NCBI GenBank assembly: GCA_000467715.1
Contig: AJFK01000025.1
Span: 33,329-97,328, forward strand
DNA length: 64,000 nucleotides
Origin: Hysterium pulicare CBS 123377
Taxonomy: Eukaryota > Ascomycota > Dothideomycetes > Hysteriales > Hysteriaceae
Reading direction: 5' to 3'
Shown here in pieces: positions 23,628 through 34,479 of this stretch. The translations under genes and the position numbers were made by a program. Position 1 is the stretch's first letter. Every line of letters starts with the position of its first letter. The notes below the pieces were generated by a model. That model had not been told where the DNA came from. It saw nothing but the letters and a program-made list of their open reading frames with translations, and made no database searches.

Positions 23628-26015
23628 ATGCCCACTGGAACCAAATTGACCAGTTTCAGCTCGATGGAGGTAGTTCAGGGAGTCTCTGCTAGCCTTAGCA
23701 TAGCCAATGTTGCTGTAAAATTCTCAATCAGTCTGGCCAGATTCATCAATAATGCCAAAACAGCAGGGGACGCTGCCCAGGCGTTGTGTCGAAAGTGTAA
23801 GGCTCTCCAGGATACTCTCGAGATAATCAAAGAAACTTATGAGAATCGGCCGTCATGGAAGTGTCACCCTTCATATAAATTCGAAGCTCTGATCTGGCGC
23901 CGTATTCGACAGTCAATGAAAACCGGACAAATAGTTTTGGAAGTTTTCAAGAAAGAGCTACGGCCTATTAGCGAGAGATTGAGGGAACGACGGGACTTGG
24001 GGTGGATAGCAAAGGCGCTCCTCCAGCTGTGTATGGATCGGAAAGAATCGCGCATCCAACAATTTGAAAGCGATATTGAGACCCACATTCAGCTGATGCA
24101 AATGGCTATCACGTGTATCACCGTCAACAGCAGATCATTCGACCCATGGTTTCCATCGATTCAAACAAGCTTATCGTACTTGAGTAAATTTTCCACCACG
24201 AGCGGCTCCATTGAATCCGTGGCATCCCCGCAGAAGTGCCGAGAACTTACTGAAGCCATGCTTAAGGAATTTGGAGAGACTAATAACAGTCGAAGACTGA
24301 GCTGGGATGATAATACCGAAACGGAGGTGTCTAATGCCATCCTTGGAGGCCAAGCAAGGATTGCGGCAGAAAGTCCTACTGAAGACGAGCAAGAAGACGT
24401 CATGGATCCGACGTTAACAGAGGCAGAAGTCGAAGATCTGAGTACCAAAGACCGCGATTTGCTATTCAACGAAGCAGTCCTTTCTCCACTGTTGGATTCC
24501 ATACTGCAGAAGTACGAGGCCAGTATAAACGAGGAAAAGTCACTCGGGAATTACACCAAGGCGGAGGTTTACCTAAAACAAAGCCTAACTTTCCTAGAGG
24601 AAGTCAAAGACAGAACCGTTATATGGGAGGAGAAATGGAAGAAACTTATGGAAGAGCGTGCTGGTGTGTTTCGAGAGCTACATAGGAAAAGAGAAGCTGA
24701 GGCGATATTGTTGCAACTGTTCCAAGGCAGATCGGAATCCTATGCCCCTCCACAGCAATACCCCATACAACAGCAAAGTCTTGCCCCTATAGAGCTGAAA
24801 GAACTGATAGATAGATCGAGGTGGTTGTACAAAATAGCAAACCTTCAAGTACAGGACCAGGCGCCTTCCCCAGGAGAAACCAACCAACGGACAGTTGAAT
24901 ATAACCCCGAAGGTTTTGCTAAAGGATCGGTGAAGCTGAGATGGCAGATCTGCACACAGCATAGCTTTTCTAGTCGGCCGCTTTGCTCTAAGCTCGCGAA
25001 GTCGCTTAAGCTCTTAAGTCAGATATGGCAAAAGCAAAACGAAAAGGCGCCTGCTGCAGAATTATTGGAGCACCTCTCCCAGCAGCTTTCTGGTATATCT
25101 GGGCTCGCAGCTTTGCAACAGGTCTTAGCATCGCCCCCTATTGACCAAAAGGAGTTTGAAGATCCAACTACACATCCGGACATCGACCAGCCTGATGAGG
25201 ACGGGCTGACCCCATTAATATCTGCGATTCGGTTGAAGAGGGTCGGGAAGGTCAAGCGAAAGCTTAGAAAGGGAGCCAATCTCGAATTGATCTGTCAGGG
25301 GAAGACGCCATTACTGCATGCAGTCGAAAGCCGCAATTTCGAAATCCTCCAAGAAATCGTTGGGAGGGGCGCAATGATTAATTCAACCGCATCGAACGTT
25401 GCAGGAAGCTTGAGAACAACGGCTCTCCACCATTCCATAAGGCACAATGCGAATGAGGCCGCGCGTAAATTATTGAGTGAGCCATTCAACGCAGATCCTA
25501 ACCTCTGTGAGGGGTCTGGACATACACCCTTAATGAATGCTGTCATACACGATCGTATCGAGATAGTACAGGCACTTTTGTCTCATGGGGCAGACCCCAT
25601 CGCCGCCCCAGGCGAGGAGAGAAAGACGCCACTACACAAGGCAGCTGAAGATGGCAGAATTGGCATTGTCCAGGCTTTTGCTGATGCGGCTCAAAACAGC
25701 GAGAACAGTGAAAGCATTCTCGAGGCCAGAGATTTTCAAGATCGAACGCCCCTTCACTGTGCGATAAAATGTGAAGAACCAGAGGTTGTACGTACTCTCG
25801 CTCGCGCGGGTGCTTTAATTCCCAGCGAAGATCAGCTTCGAACATCACACATTACTCACCGTTTGGAAAACTTGGTGAACGATCTTCGCAGAACGCGAGA
25901 TCGCGCTTCTACAGCAATGGCATTGGATTCCAGCAGCGTCTCTCTCGCATCAACACGCTCGAGCCAAAGCGGGCTTTCGAGGAGACTGACAAGGCTCACC
26001 CGTCGTAGTGAGTGA
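23628..26015 (+). CDS. ankyrin-repeat protein with fungal STAND-type N-terminal domain (second copy type)
   Basis: 795 residues in a single exon. The ATG at 23628 is used; the next Met, 12 codons later (MEVVQGVSASLSIANV), starts exactly where the PigL_N/Helo-like domain consensus begins and could be the true start. The N-terminal ~200 residues are helical and continue into a coiled-coil-like stretch (KSLGNYTKAEVYLKQ, EEKWKKLMEERA). No P-loop is seen. Ankyrin repeats run from about 520 to 750 (DEDGLTPLISAIRL, GKTPLLHAVESRN, GHTPLMNAVIHDRI, KTPLHKAAEDGRI, DRTPLHCAIKCEE). The Ser/Arg-rich C-terminus ends SGLSRRLTRLTRRSE. The domain plan matches the gene at 17.3 kb, but the sequences are clearly diverged. 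A role in signalling or non-self response is inference. Confidence 0.83.
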   Translation: MPTGTKLTSFSSMEVVQGVSASLSIANVAVKFSISLARFINNAKTAGDAAQALCRKCKALQDTLEIIKETYENRPSWKCHPSYKFEALIWRRIRQSMKTGQIVLEVFKKELRPISERLRERRDLGWIAKALLQLCMDRKESRIQQFESDIETHIQLMQMAITCITVNSRSFDPWFPSIQTSLSYLSKFSTTSGSIESVASPQKCRELTEAMLKEFGETNNSRRLSWDDNTETEVSNAILGGQARIAAESPTEDEQEDVMDPTLTEAEVEDLSTKDRDLLFNEAVLSPLLDSILQKYEASINEEKSLGNYTKAEVYLKQSLTFLEEVKDRTVIWEEKWKKLMEERAGVFRELHRKREAEAILLQLFQGRSESYAPPQQYPIQQQSLAPIELKELIDRSRWLYKIANLQVQDQAPSPGETNQRTVEYNPEGFAKGSVKLRWQICTQHSFSSRPLCSKLAKSLKLLSQIWQKQNEKAPAAELLEHLSQQLSGISGLAALQQVLASPPIDQKEFEDPTTHPDIDQPDEDGLTPLISAIRLKRVGKVKRKLRKGANLELICQGKTPLLHAVESRNFEILQEIVGRGAMINSTASNVAGSLRTTALHHSIRHNANEAARKLLSEPFNADPNLCEGSGHTPLMNAVIHDRIEIVQALLSHGADPIAAPGEERKTPLHKAAEDGRIGIVQAFADAAQNSENSESILEARDFQDRTPLHCAIKCEEPEVVRTLARAGALIPSEDQLRTSHITHRLENLVNDLRRTRDRASTAMALDSSSVSLASTRSSQSGLSRRLTRLTRRSE

Positions 26016-27495
26016 TAGATGGCTTTGAGCTATACCTTGCCCTGCTTCCATGTTCCAGGTCGAGTTCAACGTAGAGATGATACTCCAGGAGTGCGGAGTG
26101 TTTGCTTTCCCGACATGTTGTATACCTTATGCTATATTTGGGCGTTCAAAGGGACAAATTGTCCGAATATACCCTTTGGTTAAGAAGAGTTCTCCATCAG
26201 GTTTGTTAGTGCTTGCCTCAAATTCTTAGGGTATGCGCACTCATTTGTCGTTGTATTAATATATTTCAAGAGTTATTTAAGGCCGTTTCTTGTAGCTTGT
26301 GTGTGCATGTGCTTCTCGATGCCGTAGAGGTGCCAGTAAAAGAAAGATTAATGCCATTCGTGATTAGAAGGACAATGAGGTCGGAGAGCAAGCAAGAACG
26401 TGTCCCAGACAGTGACGGGAAATGTGCTAATCGTCGGATGGGGTTAAGGATACAGGGCGTGTGTCCCCATACCATCGCAGAACGAAGGTTGACAGCCAGG
26501 ACGCAGAAGCGGAGAGATGAAGCGAAGTTGTGCCTGCTCCGTAGCACACTAGAGACTACTCCGTATTCATACCTAGGCAACCACATCCGAGGGATCCTTC
26601 ATTGCGCTTCCAACTTGTCCACGTAGTTGGTCCACGGCAATTGCACACTTAAAATCCGAACCATTACGTTGGGCTGACAGTGACCTTTCTTGGCTGACCT
26701 ATCCATCAAAGGTGTCGTAAATTCGAAAGATTGATCTGGGGTTCTATGCAAGCCACCCAGTGTAGATCCTTCGTATTCTAACCGACGTGGTCGTACGCGA
26801 CCTACACCAGATTATGATCCTTCACCCTTCTGATGTATTAAAACGGTCCTAGTGACCCCATTTGATCAATCAAGCTACCTTCTGTGTGACCACCCAGGTG
26901 TAAGACCTTACCGCAGTATCTGACAAAGAGACTATGTCGTCCCAAATTGAGGAGCTAATGCCCTTGACTCTCGGGAAGGTCGCCAATGAACTTATCCTCA
27001 GGAACTGGTTGTTCCTACGGAATGCTAATGATCTGTTCGTTTCCCGCAGGGCCGCCACATGCGAATCTTCATTGATCACGTGCGTGTACCAGGCCCAGTG
27101 AACATCAGGAAATTAACGTTCAAGGGAAAAGACGAAAGCTGCAGATCATGTTGACCACAATTGGACTGAGACATAATATGGTGGCGAGAAAGGTTCAGAT
27201 GTACTAGCCGTGCCAGGGCACTGGCATAAGGTGAGCAGCAGCCAACCATCGTTGGGCCCGGCACGTGTTCTGCTTTGAAAAAGAGTTTGATTAAGCTCAA
27301 CCACGTGTAAGCGGTGATTATATCTAAAGCTCTCATTTATGGTTAATTTCATTAACTAATGTAACGGTGTTGCTTTAATTTTGCGTTGAGTTCTCGTTGG
27401 TTTGGGGGTCTGCTTTGAAATCGCTAACTGTATAATGTTGCAGTACCACGATGAAGTCATGGAGGTATTATCCAGGCGCATGAAGTTCTTTATCA
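26016..27495. other. long intergenic region without a clear gene
   Basis: Contains an open frame at 26213-26626 (+) with no recognisable motif and a short frame at 26934-27101 (MSSQIEELMPLTLGKVANE...) that might be a first exon but could not be joined to anything. CACGTG boxes at 27077, 27262 and 27302. A repeat copy is annotated at 27283. Confidence 0.4.
27283..27321 (-). repeat. dispersed repeat, copy 1
   Basis: On the minus strand this 39-nt segment matches 58592-58630 at 35 of 39 positions by hand alignment. Three of the four differences are C:G in copy 3 and T:A here. It encodes ITAYTWLSLIKLF in one frame. Confidence 0.6.
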
Positions 27496-27897
27496 ATGGA
27501 GAAGAGATTGTCGCTTGTTCACGGTTTCGCGGTTCTCGAAGGAGAGGAGGTAAAGTTCTCTGAGAAGACTATACCTTCAGGTAATTATAAGGCGCTTTTC
27601 TTTCAAGATATGTTCCAGGCTGGCTCTCCAGGTTTGCTGGTGGCTCTGCGAGCTTTCTATGATGGCGATACTTACGTCGCACTGCCGGGGAACTTCAAGC
27701 TTCTGGATCAAATGGTGAGTCAACACCATCTATGGATAAAGAGATGGCTCATAAGGAATTAGTTTATTACCATCTTTGGGTTTGTGGCAACAGCTTTTGT
27801 GCCTGCTAAGCCGACGACTGTGAAGCGAAAAGGGGAAGCAGCTCTTGAGCAAGCGAAAGCTTCGGCTGGATTGGGTGGAAACTTCTTCAATCGCTAG
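27496..27897 (+). CDS. small hypothetical protein, uncertain gene model
   Basis: I do not recognise this gene. A frame from ATG 27496 reads MEKRLSLVHGFAVLEGEE and then IPSGNYKALFFQDMFQAGS and VALRAFYDGDTYVALPG, up to a GTGAGT donor at 27715. Joining to an acceptor at 27810 (GCTAAG) continues the frame as PTTVKRKGEAALEQAKASAG and stops at 27895-27897, giving 101 residues. The composition is protein-like and the splice sites are reasonable. The 5' end may be incomplete: another frame from 27443 (YHDEVMEVLSRRMKFFI) follows a good acceptor and might belong to the same gene. Confidence 0.35.
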
Positions 27898-28882
27898 CAA
27901 TAGTCTTTACATCTACTTTCATCAACAACTTATCGAACATTCCGCTTGTCTAGAATATACTCAAAAGTCAAATCATTTGAAGCTATAAACGCATATTCAT
28001 ACATTTACAACTGAGGAAGAGTTTGGTAAAGCTTAACCACGCAGTCAATGCTACACGTATACTTATTAATGAGAAATATTGATTAGTAAGATACAAGAGT
28101 ATTAAAAGTATATGTGAATAGCGAAACCCTTTGACTCGAACACAGCATGCCTGGTAGACTAAATTGTCTCGAGCAGTCACGTGAGTATCACCGCATAGGC
28201 TGACAACACCTAAATCTGCCAGCTTTTGCCTGAATGTCAGCTTTTGCCTACATCCTAATTCAAAGAGCTCAGAGTATCTGCTTTCCGTTATGGCTTATGA
28301 TTCATTTGCACTTCTGTTTTCTACAGTAATTTCCACGAGCACGTGACTATTATTGTGCAGATGTGCAATGGACTGAACGGGGTAATGGTAGAGTGTGGAC
28401 AAAGTCCGTTCGATTACTTTAAGGGCTACACTAGAATTATTAATATGCCGGGTGAACATATCTGCTGTTGTTGGGAAGAGAATTAGGTAAATTCACCTCC
28501 ACCGAAAGCGTGGAAGAGTTGTTGAATGAGGCGCACGAACGCTGCGACACCATTACTGCATAGACCTGATTCAAACGGCCCTCAAGCGTCTTTAGTGCCG
28601 CTCGCCATAGAACTTTGCTTTGGGATATGCTTCTAGATCGTCGCGCGTAGCCTGAGGCTTTCCGCCCCCAAATGTTTCAGCCAATTAGGAAGCTGATCCA
28701 AAATCCCACGCCTTTCCTCCTTAAACACGAACCAATTGCAGCTAAGCACGACGTAAAGCTAGCGTGAAATTAGGAGGGGTCTTTACTCAGGTAACAAATT
28801 GCTATCTTTCGACCCCTCCTCAGCCACGTCCTGTAGCCAACACCGCCTGCACATACTCCATCATCTTCAAGTTATCGGTTCT
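27898..28882. other. intergenic region, promoter of the GTPase gene
   Basis: Contains the second repeat copy (28019-28042), an imperfect pair of 13-nt direct repeats (TCAGCTTTTGCCT type) around 28219-28250, and CACGTG boxes at 28178 and 28340. No gene seen. Confidence 0.45.
28019..28042 (-). repeat. dispersed repeat, copy 2 (short)
   Basis: 24 nt matching the core of the copies at 27283 and 58592; 23 of 24 positions equal the 58.6-kb copy. It encodes TAWLSFTKLF in one frame. Confidence 0.55.
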
Positions 28883-30995
28883 ATGAAGCTAAAATTTCCT
28901 CGTTTCAGAAGACGCAAAAGCAAGATGTCGTCAGAAAAGATCGCTTACGAACCTGTGAGCGATGAAAAAGTAGTCCATAATCCTCCCCAAGTCTCAGAGA
29001 AAGAGACGTACCGGAATCCCTATGGAAACTACAAAGAGACTGTCCCGGCGTACTCGCCGGCATACTCTATACCTGCAGACTCTATACCTGCAGAATCATC
29101 TTATTCTACTCATTGGAACATAAGAGATACTCATCCGAAGGCGGAAACGACTCGTCCAAAGGCGAGAAATACTCATTCAAAGACAGCAGATCCAGTCAAG
29201 GCATTCCCCGCCTTGGCAGTAGCCGTGGCTGTCCTCATATTGGCGGCATTGGCGAAGCTGGTTTACTTTTCTGGATCCTCCGATGCGGCAGAATGTGTTC
29301 CATCTTTAACCGAGTTCCAACCTTCAGGTCCCATCATAGCTGTGATGGGCGGTACGGGAACAGGGAAAAGTTCTTTTATTCGAGATCTACGGGGTCGAGA
29401 CAGCAAAGGCTGTCTTCCGAAGATCGGACATGGGCTACAATCCTGTATGTTTTTGTCCTCGGCCTTGCATTGGACCCTTCTTAATATTTATAGGCACAAA
29501 AAGCGTTACCTGGTATTCGGCTTCCCTTAACGGGCAAGCCCTTTCAGTCCTGGACACACCTGGATTTGACGATATTGCATTGTCGGATTCGGCCATCCTT
29601 CAGGATCTGGCGACCGAGCTAGCTTCAATCTATCATGGACGACGCCATCTGGCAGGTCTCATTTACCTCCATGACATCTCAAAGGTGAAGATGGGTAGGG
29701 CTTCGTATAAAGTAGGTCCTCGTTTTTCTCTCTGCATGTTTAATAAGATCTTCGACAACTAACACTATGTTTAGAACCTACAACTTTTCCAAAAACTAGT
29801 TGGATCCGAGAGCCTTAAGAATGTTATTCTAACCACTACACACTGGTCATCCGCAGATAGTAAAGATACGCGTGGCCGAGAAAAGGAGCTCAAATCTTCT
29901 TTTTGGCAACACATGGTCAAACATGGCTCCCGTGTGTCTCGTCACGACGGAACAGTAGATTCAGCGCAGAAGATTGCGGGACAATTAATTAAAAGGCCGC
30001 CAATTGTGCCAAAGATAACCGACGAGCTTGTGATGCAGAATCTGCGCTTCAACCAAACGGAAGCGGGGAAAATGGTCAGCGAAGGTTTGGAAGCTTTCGG
30101 TTCAGATACAGCAAGCGAAATCACCAGTATCAATGACCGACTAAATGAAATGACAAAGCAGAGAGAAAAGGATGCACTGAAAGCCGAGGAGGAGAAAAAT
30201 CGTCTGGAGCAAGATCTTCGTGCAGCTGTCCAAGAAGCTGCGAAGAGGGAAGGGGCCAAAAAGGAGCTGGAGGCTTTGAACAAACGGCTTGAAGACGAGA
30301 AACGAGAAAGGGCTAAGGCTACGGAGGAGCTGAAAGAGGAGCGAAAGCGGTATGAGAAGATACTCCGGGAGACCGCAGAAAGTCAAAAGCAGCTCCAACA
30401 AGCCCTGAAAACCCGGCCATCCCACTCCGATTCTCGTACTAATAGCGACTCAGAACTATATAAGCTGAATTCAGGTTCGCCATTTCCACGCTTCTTGGGC
30501 ATCTTCTGCTGGGTAGTGGAGACATTATGCAAAATAGCAAGAATTTTCATCGTCGGGGGTGGGAATGTAGCTCCAACCAATTCCGTCATATTCTGGATCT
30601 TAGCCGAATGGGGTTATTGGATCCTGTTTTCTTACCTCTTCTTCACCGGCGGACCGAGCGTATTCCCTTTATTCATGGTTGTTTGCCATGTGCTCTACAG
30701 GCTCATTATGGTTTCGAACATGCTAGGGTACAGCACTGGTTCGTCCGAAGAGAAGAAGAAAAGGGAACAGAGGTTTGAAAGAGAGAAGTCAGCATTGGTG
30801 CTGGCCAATTCGTCAGAGAGGAGCTCTTTGTGGTATAAGGAACGGGAACTGTCGAAAGAGCGGGAGAGGCTGGCTATAAAGGCGAAGAATGTAGACGAAT
30901 GGGAAAATAATCTGGAAAGGCGCGAGGAGTGGTTGGACTATAGGACGAGGAGATGTTGTGAGCGTGGGTGCTCAATATGTGGGAGGTACAGATGA
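28883..30995 (+). CDS. membrane-anchored AIG1-like P-loop GTPase
   Basis: Exons 28883-29444, 29494-29711 and 29775-30995, 666 residues. Order: basic and Pro/Ser-rich N-terminus with a duplicated 15-nt unit (29065-29094) coding YSIPADSIPAES; one hydrophobic segment at about 108-130; G domain with P-loop GGTGTGKSSFI at 156; GHGLQSCTKSVTW (switch I region, across the first intron); DTPGFDD at 208; LIYLHDISKVKMG; ILTTTHW in the G4 position; a long charged coiled coil (EKDALKAEEEKNRLEQ...); two or three hydrophobic segments (FLGIFCWVVETLCKIARIF, FWILAEWGYWILFSYLFF); and a basic C-terminal coiled coil ending in a Cys-rich tail. The G-domain motifs match a widespread fungal AIG1/GIMAP-like family. 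The start could also be Met 28925. The role is unknown; membrane remodelling or immunity is inference. Confidence 0.83.
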
Positions 30996-31398
30996 AGAGT
31001 ACTTTAGGGTAACTGCTACCGGGGCATGAACTACATATTAACAGAGCGGGGCTTTTCCTGGCAACAAGTAACGCTTGGGGGCAGCCAGCTTGTCAATGAT
31101 TGAACGGAACGTCTCTTGAGATATTGCTATCACGTGCACAAGTCATTCGCTCGACAACTTCCAAAGTTTGATGAACGCTGAGGCTTGCACAAGAATTATA
31201 GGTCACGTGACTTTTCTCGTTCAAAAATTTACCATGTGCCTAGGCGTATTGAGGCGTAGAGGCTTACCATTACGGGACCAGTAGGAGGGGCTTAGCACTA
31301 GAAGCAGTGATCAAACCATGTTCTACGTTGGGCAGAACAACTACCGGGTAATGTTAATGGTTGGTCTATGCGTTGTTCCCGTTCCACTAAGCTGATTC
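30996..31398. other. intergenic spacer
   Basis: 403 bp with two CACGTG boxes (31131 and 31204; the second is a full TCACGTGA). No gene. Confidence 0.45.
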
Positions 31399-31749
31399 AT
31401 GGTGGACACGGAGGGGTTGGAACATAATGCCATCTTCTATAAGGTTCAGCGTCTCTGGTTTTCTGACATCAGGAAGGATATTCCGGCGCTGCAATTGTGT
31501 GGCGATCCCAATTCCGGTCAGTAATGGCTTTTTCGCTCGGTCACGACCATCAGCATATTTGCGCTACCTTCGGTACATTAATCATTAGACGGCCCTAGTC
31601 TTGTAGAGGATCTTGATGGCCCATTGCACGCGCCCGACGTAGACAACCCGGCATCTTTCGCATGGATGAACCATCTTCTCAACGAATGTACCAGGAACTA
31701 TAAGGAATGCAAGGAGAGAAGGTTAACACCAGACTACAATAGTTCCTAA
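31399..31749 (+). pseudogene. N-terminal fragment of a HET-type gene
   Basis: ATG 31399 opens MVDTEGLEHNAIFYKVQRLW; a 72-nt intron (31517-31588, GTCAGT...CATTAG) joins to DGPSLVEDLDGPL and then FAWMNHLLNECTRNYKEC, the pattern (W-x-x-x-x-L-x-E-C...H/Y-x-x-C) that precedes the HET core in this family. It ends at TAA 31747 with no HET core, so only about 90 residues remain. I read it as a truncated relic; a small functional protein cannot be excluded. Confidence 0.5.
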
Positions 31750-32194
31750 CAGTTGATGATGACTTATAGAATCAAGAACGAGAAGGATCATTTGCGATAG
31801 AGCGGCCATGCCATCAGCAAAGTCATCAAATAGAGTACTCCCGTCTCATTAAATGCTTATGCCTCTCCGTCGCAGTAACGTGGTCTTCACTTCCAGCCTG
31901 GTTCTCACGATGCCACATTGTGACCCTCCTCCGATTCAGCAGCGTAGACTTGAATGCGCCCTGCACATATTGCGGGGCCGTGAGCTTGCGCCGAGAAATA
32001 ACTTCAGCAGCGCGAAGAATTTGTTGAACGGGAAGACTGCTGAGTTTCGGTTGCTTCTTGTCACGCTTTTCGAAACCTTCTTTTGTGAGCCAGTCGATCA
32101 CGACAGCGGTGGATTGCTTATAGTTTTGGTAGATTGTGAAAAGTGATGGGGTGAGGGTTGTAGACTTCGTTTGACTATCATTTGTGGATGTCAT
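31690..32194 (-). pseudogene. DUF6604-type N-terminal fragment
   Basis: The minus-strand frame from ATG 32194 reads SLFTIYQNYKQSTAVVIDWL, LPVQQILRAAEVISRRK and FKSTLLNRRRVTMWH, matching the start of fungal DUF6604 proteins as I remember them. The frame stops at 31826. A different frame just beyond reads LFDDFADGMAALSQMILLVL, so the original gene probably continued and has been broken by a frameshift. The remainder of the expected several-hundred-residue protein is absent. The fragment runs into the HET fragment on the opposite strand. Confidence 0.5.
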
Positions 32195-33524
32195 GGTTTA
32201 TCCAAAACTTAAGTCAGTAATCGGAAGGATTTCGGCTTCCTGAGGTTTCTATGTTGCTACACGTGGGGACTTGGAATCCAGGAGACGCGACGTCTCATCA
32301 ACGGGACCAAGCCAGAGAAAGAATAGCAACATGGAGAGACACGCCTAATCTATATTCCGGATGGCTTATGCAGTTTCTGGGCCATTGGAACTTGCCTATA
32401 AAGATGTTTAAAGTTAGAGCCAGAAGTTGTCGAGAATTGAGGGAAGTTGAAGTGGCGGTGTGACGTTTTCCTGAACCTTATGTAAGCCGAGAAAGCCTAT
32501 CTTATTCCAGTTATCTCAACCGTCGTTTCATATTTTATGAAATCTATGAAAGTCTAACATATCTCGCGACTATAAACAAAATCCGTGTTTTACTGCCCAC
32601 TACCGTCTTTGCAGGAAAGCTCGTTTGAAGGCCTATGATGTACTTAGGCAGGATGGAAGTTTCACTACCACTGTGATGGAGCCGAGCCAAGGTGGTAAAG
32701 GGTGGATCAGTATTCTATAACGTTTCAGATAGAAAGCTGGAACTTTGTTGTATCTAAGCTGAGATAAAGTATGCTTGAGGTTAGGCGTCATATTTACTTC
32801 TTGATTACTGTTTAATAGTATACCCAAACCATTCTTATTCTATTTGCGCTCGGACGTTTAAGTCACTTTTTCCCTCTGCATAGATACGACACTTAGTGGA
32901 TGCGCAATGAACAGACTCGGGGTTCCATTCCAATCGAGAGAGTGAATGTTCCCCACAACGCCAACCACCTGCCGAACATGCAGGTCCTGCGCACAGTTTA
33001 GGTAGGGCTAAGCTTGAAATCGACAAGCCTTTTTTCTCTCGCCTAACTATTCCGCATAGATCCGCCGAATCGATAACAAAGCGCGCTACACAATCCCAAG
33101 CGTCCGTCTTGGTCCATCCCGCAACCCATAAACTGTACGTCGTATGGTCTAGGTCGAACGACCAAGTAGCTTTGGCAGCCTTGATTGGATTCTAGTTACA
33201 AACTGCACCCTCGCAATGGTCTCAAGTAGAAAGCATTAAGTCTTGTACTAACAAGCATAAGTGGCGGTGGGTCGCCTATGTTCTGGACTTGATCTCAGCT
33301 GGTCTGTATCAAGATGGCTTGAAATAGCAAGACGTCCGGCCAGAAAAAAACCCGTTGCTTTTAATGAAAATTACAACGATGATTGGGAGTAATGAAAAGT
33401 ATATAAACCCCTGTGTCGCTGCGCATTTGCGACAGCAAAGACTCTCACCTTCAATCTTTTTCGGTCGCATCAAATCTTCCCCTCTATTGTCCAACCAAGG
33501 AGCTCCTCTACCATATCAGTAACG
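32195..33524. other. long intergenic region
   Basis: 1.3 kb with only short unconvincing frames. A CACGTG box at 32260. The last 100 bp (33420-33520), pyrimidine-rich, are the likely leader of the next gene. Confidence 0.4.
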
Positions 33525-34479
33525 ATGGTGATAGGCTTTTTAGAAGACACGTTTGGCGTGGACCTTGGGGCTCTAAAAGAACTTTCCACAGAGTGAATAG
33601 CGCATTCCATCTCATTACCCTAGCGTATCCTAATCTTTCGATAGGGGGGTAGCTAGAGACATCGCAAACCGGATTCCCGACAACGAAAAGCGCCGCATCG
33701 AGGAATACATGCGGGAAAACAAGAATCCCATTGAGAACGTTGCGGTCATAAGTGAGAACCTCGTCAAAGGTGTCCTCCAGGAAAACATGGACATCGGCAA
33801 GTCGCCCAACGTTATTCCCGGCGGCGCAGCGATCCGCGACGGTAGCTCTCGTTCCATCTTCATCGCTTCACATCCCGTCTTTGGCGGGAAGACGATTCAG
33901 TGGATCAGAGAAACACTTAACGACAACGCGGACTATCCGGACCCGACGTACCATTGGGCCGTAGTCGTGGGTGATTACTGGCATGAACTCAACGCAGGTC
34001 CGGGATCCGTTGCAGAAGGCGATTTCACTAAGTTGCGGAACTGCTATCAGAATGATAAGTTGCACAGTAACAAGTACAATGGCCAAGCGTGGGGCAACTA
34101 TTTCTTGGTTGGTTCTACGCGGTTCAATGACGAGGCTATTAGACTTGCTGGTGGGTGGTTGATTCTTAATCCAATTACACATCTATTCGGTAATCCCGCT
34201 AACATTAAGATATACTCAGGCGAGGATGTAATCGCGTATAAGATGCAGTCGAAATACTACGATGTCATCAACAGCAACTGCCAATGCTTCGCAAACAAGC
34301 TCATTGAAACCATCGCCGACCCTACGACTCCGCAAAGAGCCGCTATTCCGGTCAGCGTTGTTTTAGGTCCAGATGGGCTTGATGTGATGAGTAAAGGGAA
34401 TGCCAAAGCAGAGGGAGCATCGGCCGCTGAGGCGGCTGCGAAGATTATGAAGCAACAGACTCCAGTGCGAACACATTGA
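33525..34479 (+). CDS. unknown protein with possible NlpC/LRAT/PPPDE-like His...Cys signature
   Basis: Exons 33525-33592 and 33645-34479 (52-nt intron, GTGAAT...CGATAG), 300 residues. I do not recognise a named family with certainty. After a helical N-terminus (VARDIANRIPDNEKRRIEEY) comes a beta-rich core: SIFIASHPVFGGKTIQWI, then YHWAVVVGDYWHELNAGPGS, and later YYDVINSNCQCFANKLIETI. A His at the start of a strand plus a helix opening with N-C-x-x-F resembles the circularly permuted papain-like folds (LRAT, PPPDE), where those residues form the catalytic pair. The Ala-rich tail ends VRTH. It sits between immunity-like fragments and the polyketide cluster. Enzyme activity is inference. Confidence 0.7.

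Noticed and set aside
26213-26626. 137-codon plus-strand frame
   Set aside because: Cys/Arg-rich without recognisable motif, no splice context; probably chance.
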